Positions 63,273-64,000 of a DNA stretch of 64,000 nucleotides are shown here, in pieces (position 1 is the stretch's first letter; each line of letters begins with the position of its first letter). Both the position numbers and the translations under genes were made by a program. Below the pieces are notes generated by a model. It was not told the origin of the DNA and made no database searches. It was given only the letters and a program-made list of their open reading frames with translations. The DNA is taken from contig CALKIW010000007.1 of NCBI GenBank assembly GCA_937995875.1, forward strand, positions 1 to 64,000. Reading direction: 5' to 3'. Source of the stretch: an uncultured Bacteroidales bacterium (GTDB lineage: Bacteria > Bacteroidota > Bacteroidia > Bacteroidales > Bacteroidaceae).

Positions 63273-64000
63273 TTATCTCTGAACTCGTCCGTTAGCATTT
63301 CCATTTGCCAAACTCTCCACCTCGTCTACACTGACAAGGTTGAAATCGCCGGGAATGGTATGCTTCAAAGCCGAAGCTGCCACTGCAAATTCGAGTGCTT
63401 CGCCCTGCGTTTTCTTCGTGAGCAGTCCATGGATAAGGCCACCCGAGAAAGAGTCGCCGCCGCCTACACGGTCAATAATCGGATTCACGTCGTAACGTTT
63501 GCTTTCATAGAAATCCTTGCCATCATAGATCAGCGCCTTCCATCCGTTATGCGTAGCAGAGAAAGACTCCCGCAACGTAGAAGCAATATACTTGAATCCA
63601 AATTCCTTCATCATGCCCTTGAAGATGTTGTAATACCCGCTTGCATCGGTCTTGCCACCTTCTACATCTGCATCCGGCTTGAAGCCCAAGCAAAGATGGG
63701 CATCTTCTTCATTACCGATACACACATCTACATATTTCATCAGGGGGCGCATGATAGAGATTGCCTTCTCTGATGTCCATAATTTCTTGCGGAAATTCAA
63801 ATCCACCGAAACCGTAACCCCATGCCGTTTGGCTGCTTCACAAGCCAGTTTGGTCAGTTCTGCAGCTTTGTCTGATATGGCGGGAGTAATGCCGCTCCAA
63901 TGAAACCAACTGGCTCCCTCCATGATAGCGTCGAAGTCAAAGTCGGATGCGTCAGCTTCTGCAATAGAGCTGTGTGCACGGTCATATACTACTTTTGAAG
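63273..64000 (-). CDS. kdgK: 2-keto-3-deoxygluconate kinase, PfkB family (partial, cut by window edge)
   Basis: The C-terminal part of a ribokinase/PfkB sugar kinase. The frame stays open to the end of the window: the first residues seen are SKVVYDRAHSSIAEADASD, so the true start lies past 64000. The PfkB signature is RVGGGDSFSGGLIHG near the end, with the Asp acting as catalytic base. VYDRAHSSIAE resembles the substrate-binding region of KDG kinases. The KDPG aldolase gene follows after 26 nt. KDG kinase is the best call; a relative such as fructokinase is possible. Confidence 0.88.
   Translation of the reverse strand, partial: SKVVYDRAHSSIAEADASDFDFDAIMEGASWFHWSGITPAISDKAAELTKLACEAAKRHGVTVSVDLNFRKKLWTSEKAISIMRPLMKYVDVCIGNEEDAHLCLGFKPDADVEGGKTDASGYYNIFKGMMKEFGFKYIASTLRESFSATHNGWKALIYDGKDFYESKRYDVNPIIDRVGGGDSFSGGLIHGLLTKKTQGEALEFAVAASALKHTIPGDFNLVSVDEVESLANGNANGRVQR

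Overview
The window reads as chromosomal DNA of a Bacteroidales bacterium, most likely Prevotellaceae. The evidence is lineage-typical families (DUF4954, DUF4836, DUF5686, a DUF5112/DUF5113-type sensor, PPi-dependent phosphofructokinase, an OM thiamine receptor plus PnuC/PnuT behind a TPP riboswitch), the Bacteroidetes promoter pattern TTTG-N19-21-TAnnTTTG before many genes, and the general lack of Shine-Dalgarno sequences. No rRNA, tRNA, phage, IS element or CRISPR array was seen. Nearly all of it looks like core chromosome.

Layout. 0-4 kb (minus): nagB, a GH25 lysozyme and PPi-phosphofructokinase. 4.2-12 kb (plus): a tight run of a small conserved protein, an acyltransferase, a secreted amidase/FN3 protein, a small protein, a YgiQ-type radical SAM enzyme, a PP2C-like protein and truA. 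12-17.6 kb: GH115 alpha-glucuronidase (minus), Mrp (plus) and a LacI-family regulator (minus). 17.9-23.8 kb (minus): a five-gene unit of nucleotidyltransferase, ATP-grasp, CDP-alcohol phosphotransferase, HAD protein and DUF5686 outer-membrane protein, which looks like a pathway for an unidentified CDP-activated head group. 24-31 kb (plus): a patatin/beta-barrel protein, then serC-serA-DUF1015-yigZ. 31-36.5 kb (minus): two paralogous TPR proteins and gyrA. 37.8-45.8 kb (plus): hflX, DUF4954, an M16 peptidase and class I fumarase. 46-49.2 kb: TPP riboswitch, TonB receptor and pnuC-type transporter. 49.9-56.8 kb (minus): an overlapping operon running MFS nucleoside permease, bifunctional-nuclease-domain protein, rsmE, DUF4836 lipoprotein, ABC ATPase and permease, pseudouridine synthase and a 51-aa membrane protein. 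57.5-62.5 kb (minus): a very large sensor kinase, its response regulator and a membrane protein. 62.5-64 kb (minus): KDPG aldolase and the C-terminal part of KDG kinase, cut by the window edge.

The most unusual thing is in the gaps. Five long intergenic regions (near 16.2, 26.4, 37.3, 49.6 and 57.3 kb) each hold a diverged element of about 350-500 bp. Its centre is an array of five units with an exact 22-bp period. The ideal unit is a 19-bp palindrome (GCGGTTAAG-N-CTTAACCGC) plus a 3-nt spacer. Left and right flanking blocks are also shared; one copy is inverted and one has weak flanks. Arrays lie 8-12 kb apart. I do not recognise this family. Other points of interest are a sensor kinase whose ATP-binding module and H-box sit in different halves of the protein, a candidate ~110-nt small RNA (or long gyrA leader) with a textbook promoter and terminator, a Lys in place of the catalytic His in SerA, a Gly at the GyrA position equivalent to E. 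coli Asp87, and a thiamine-uptake operon without the expected pyrophosphokinase gene.
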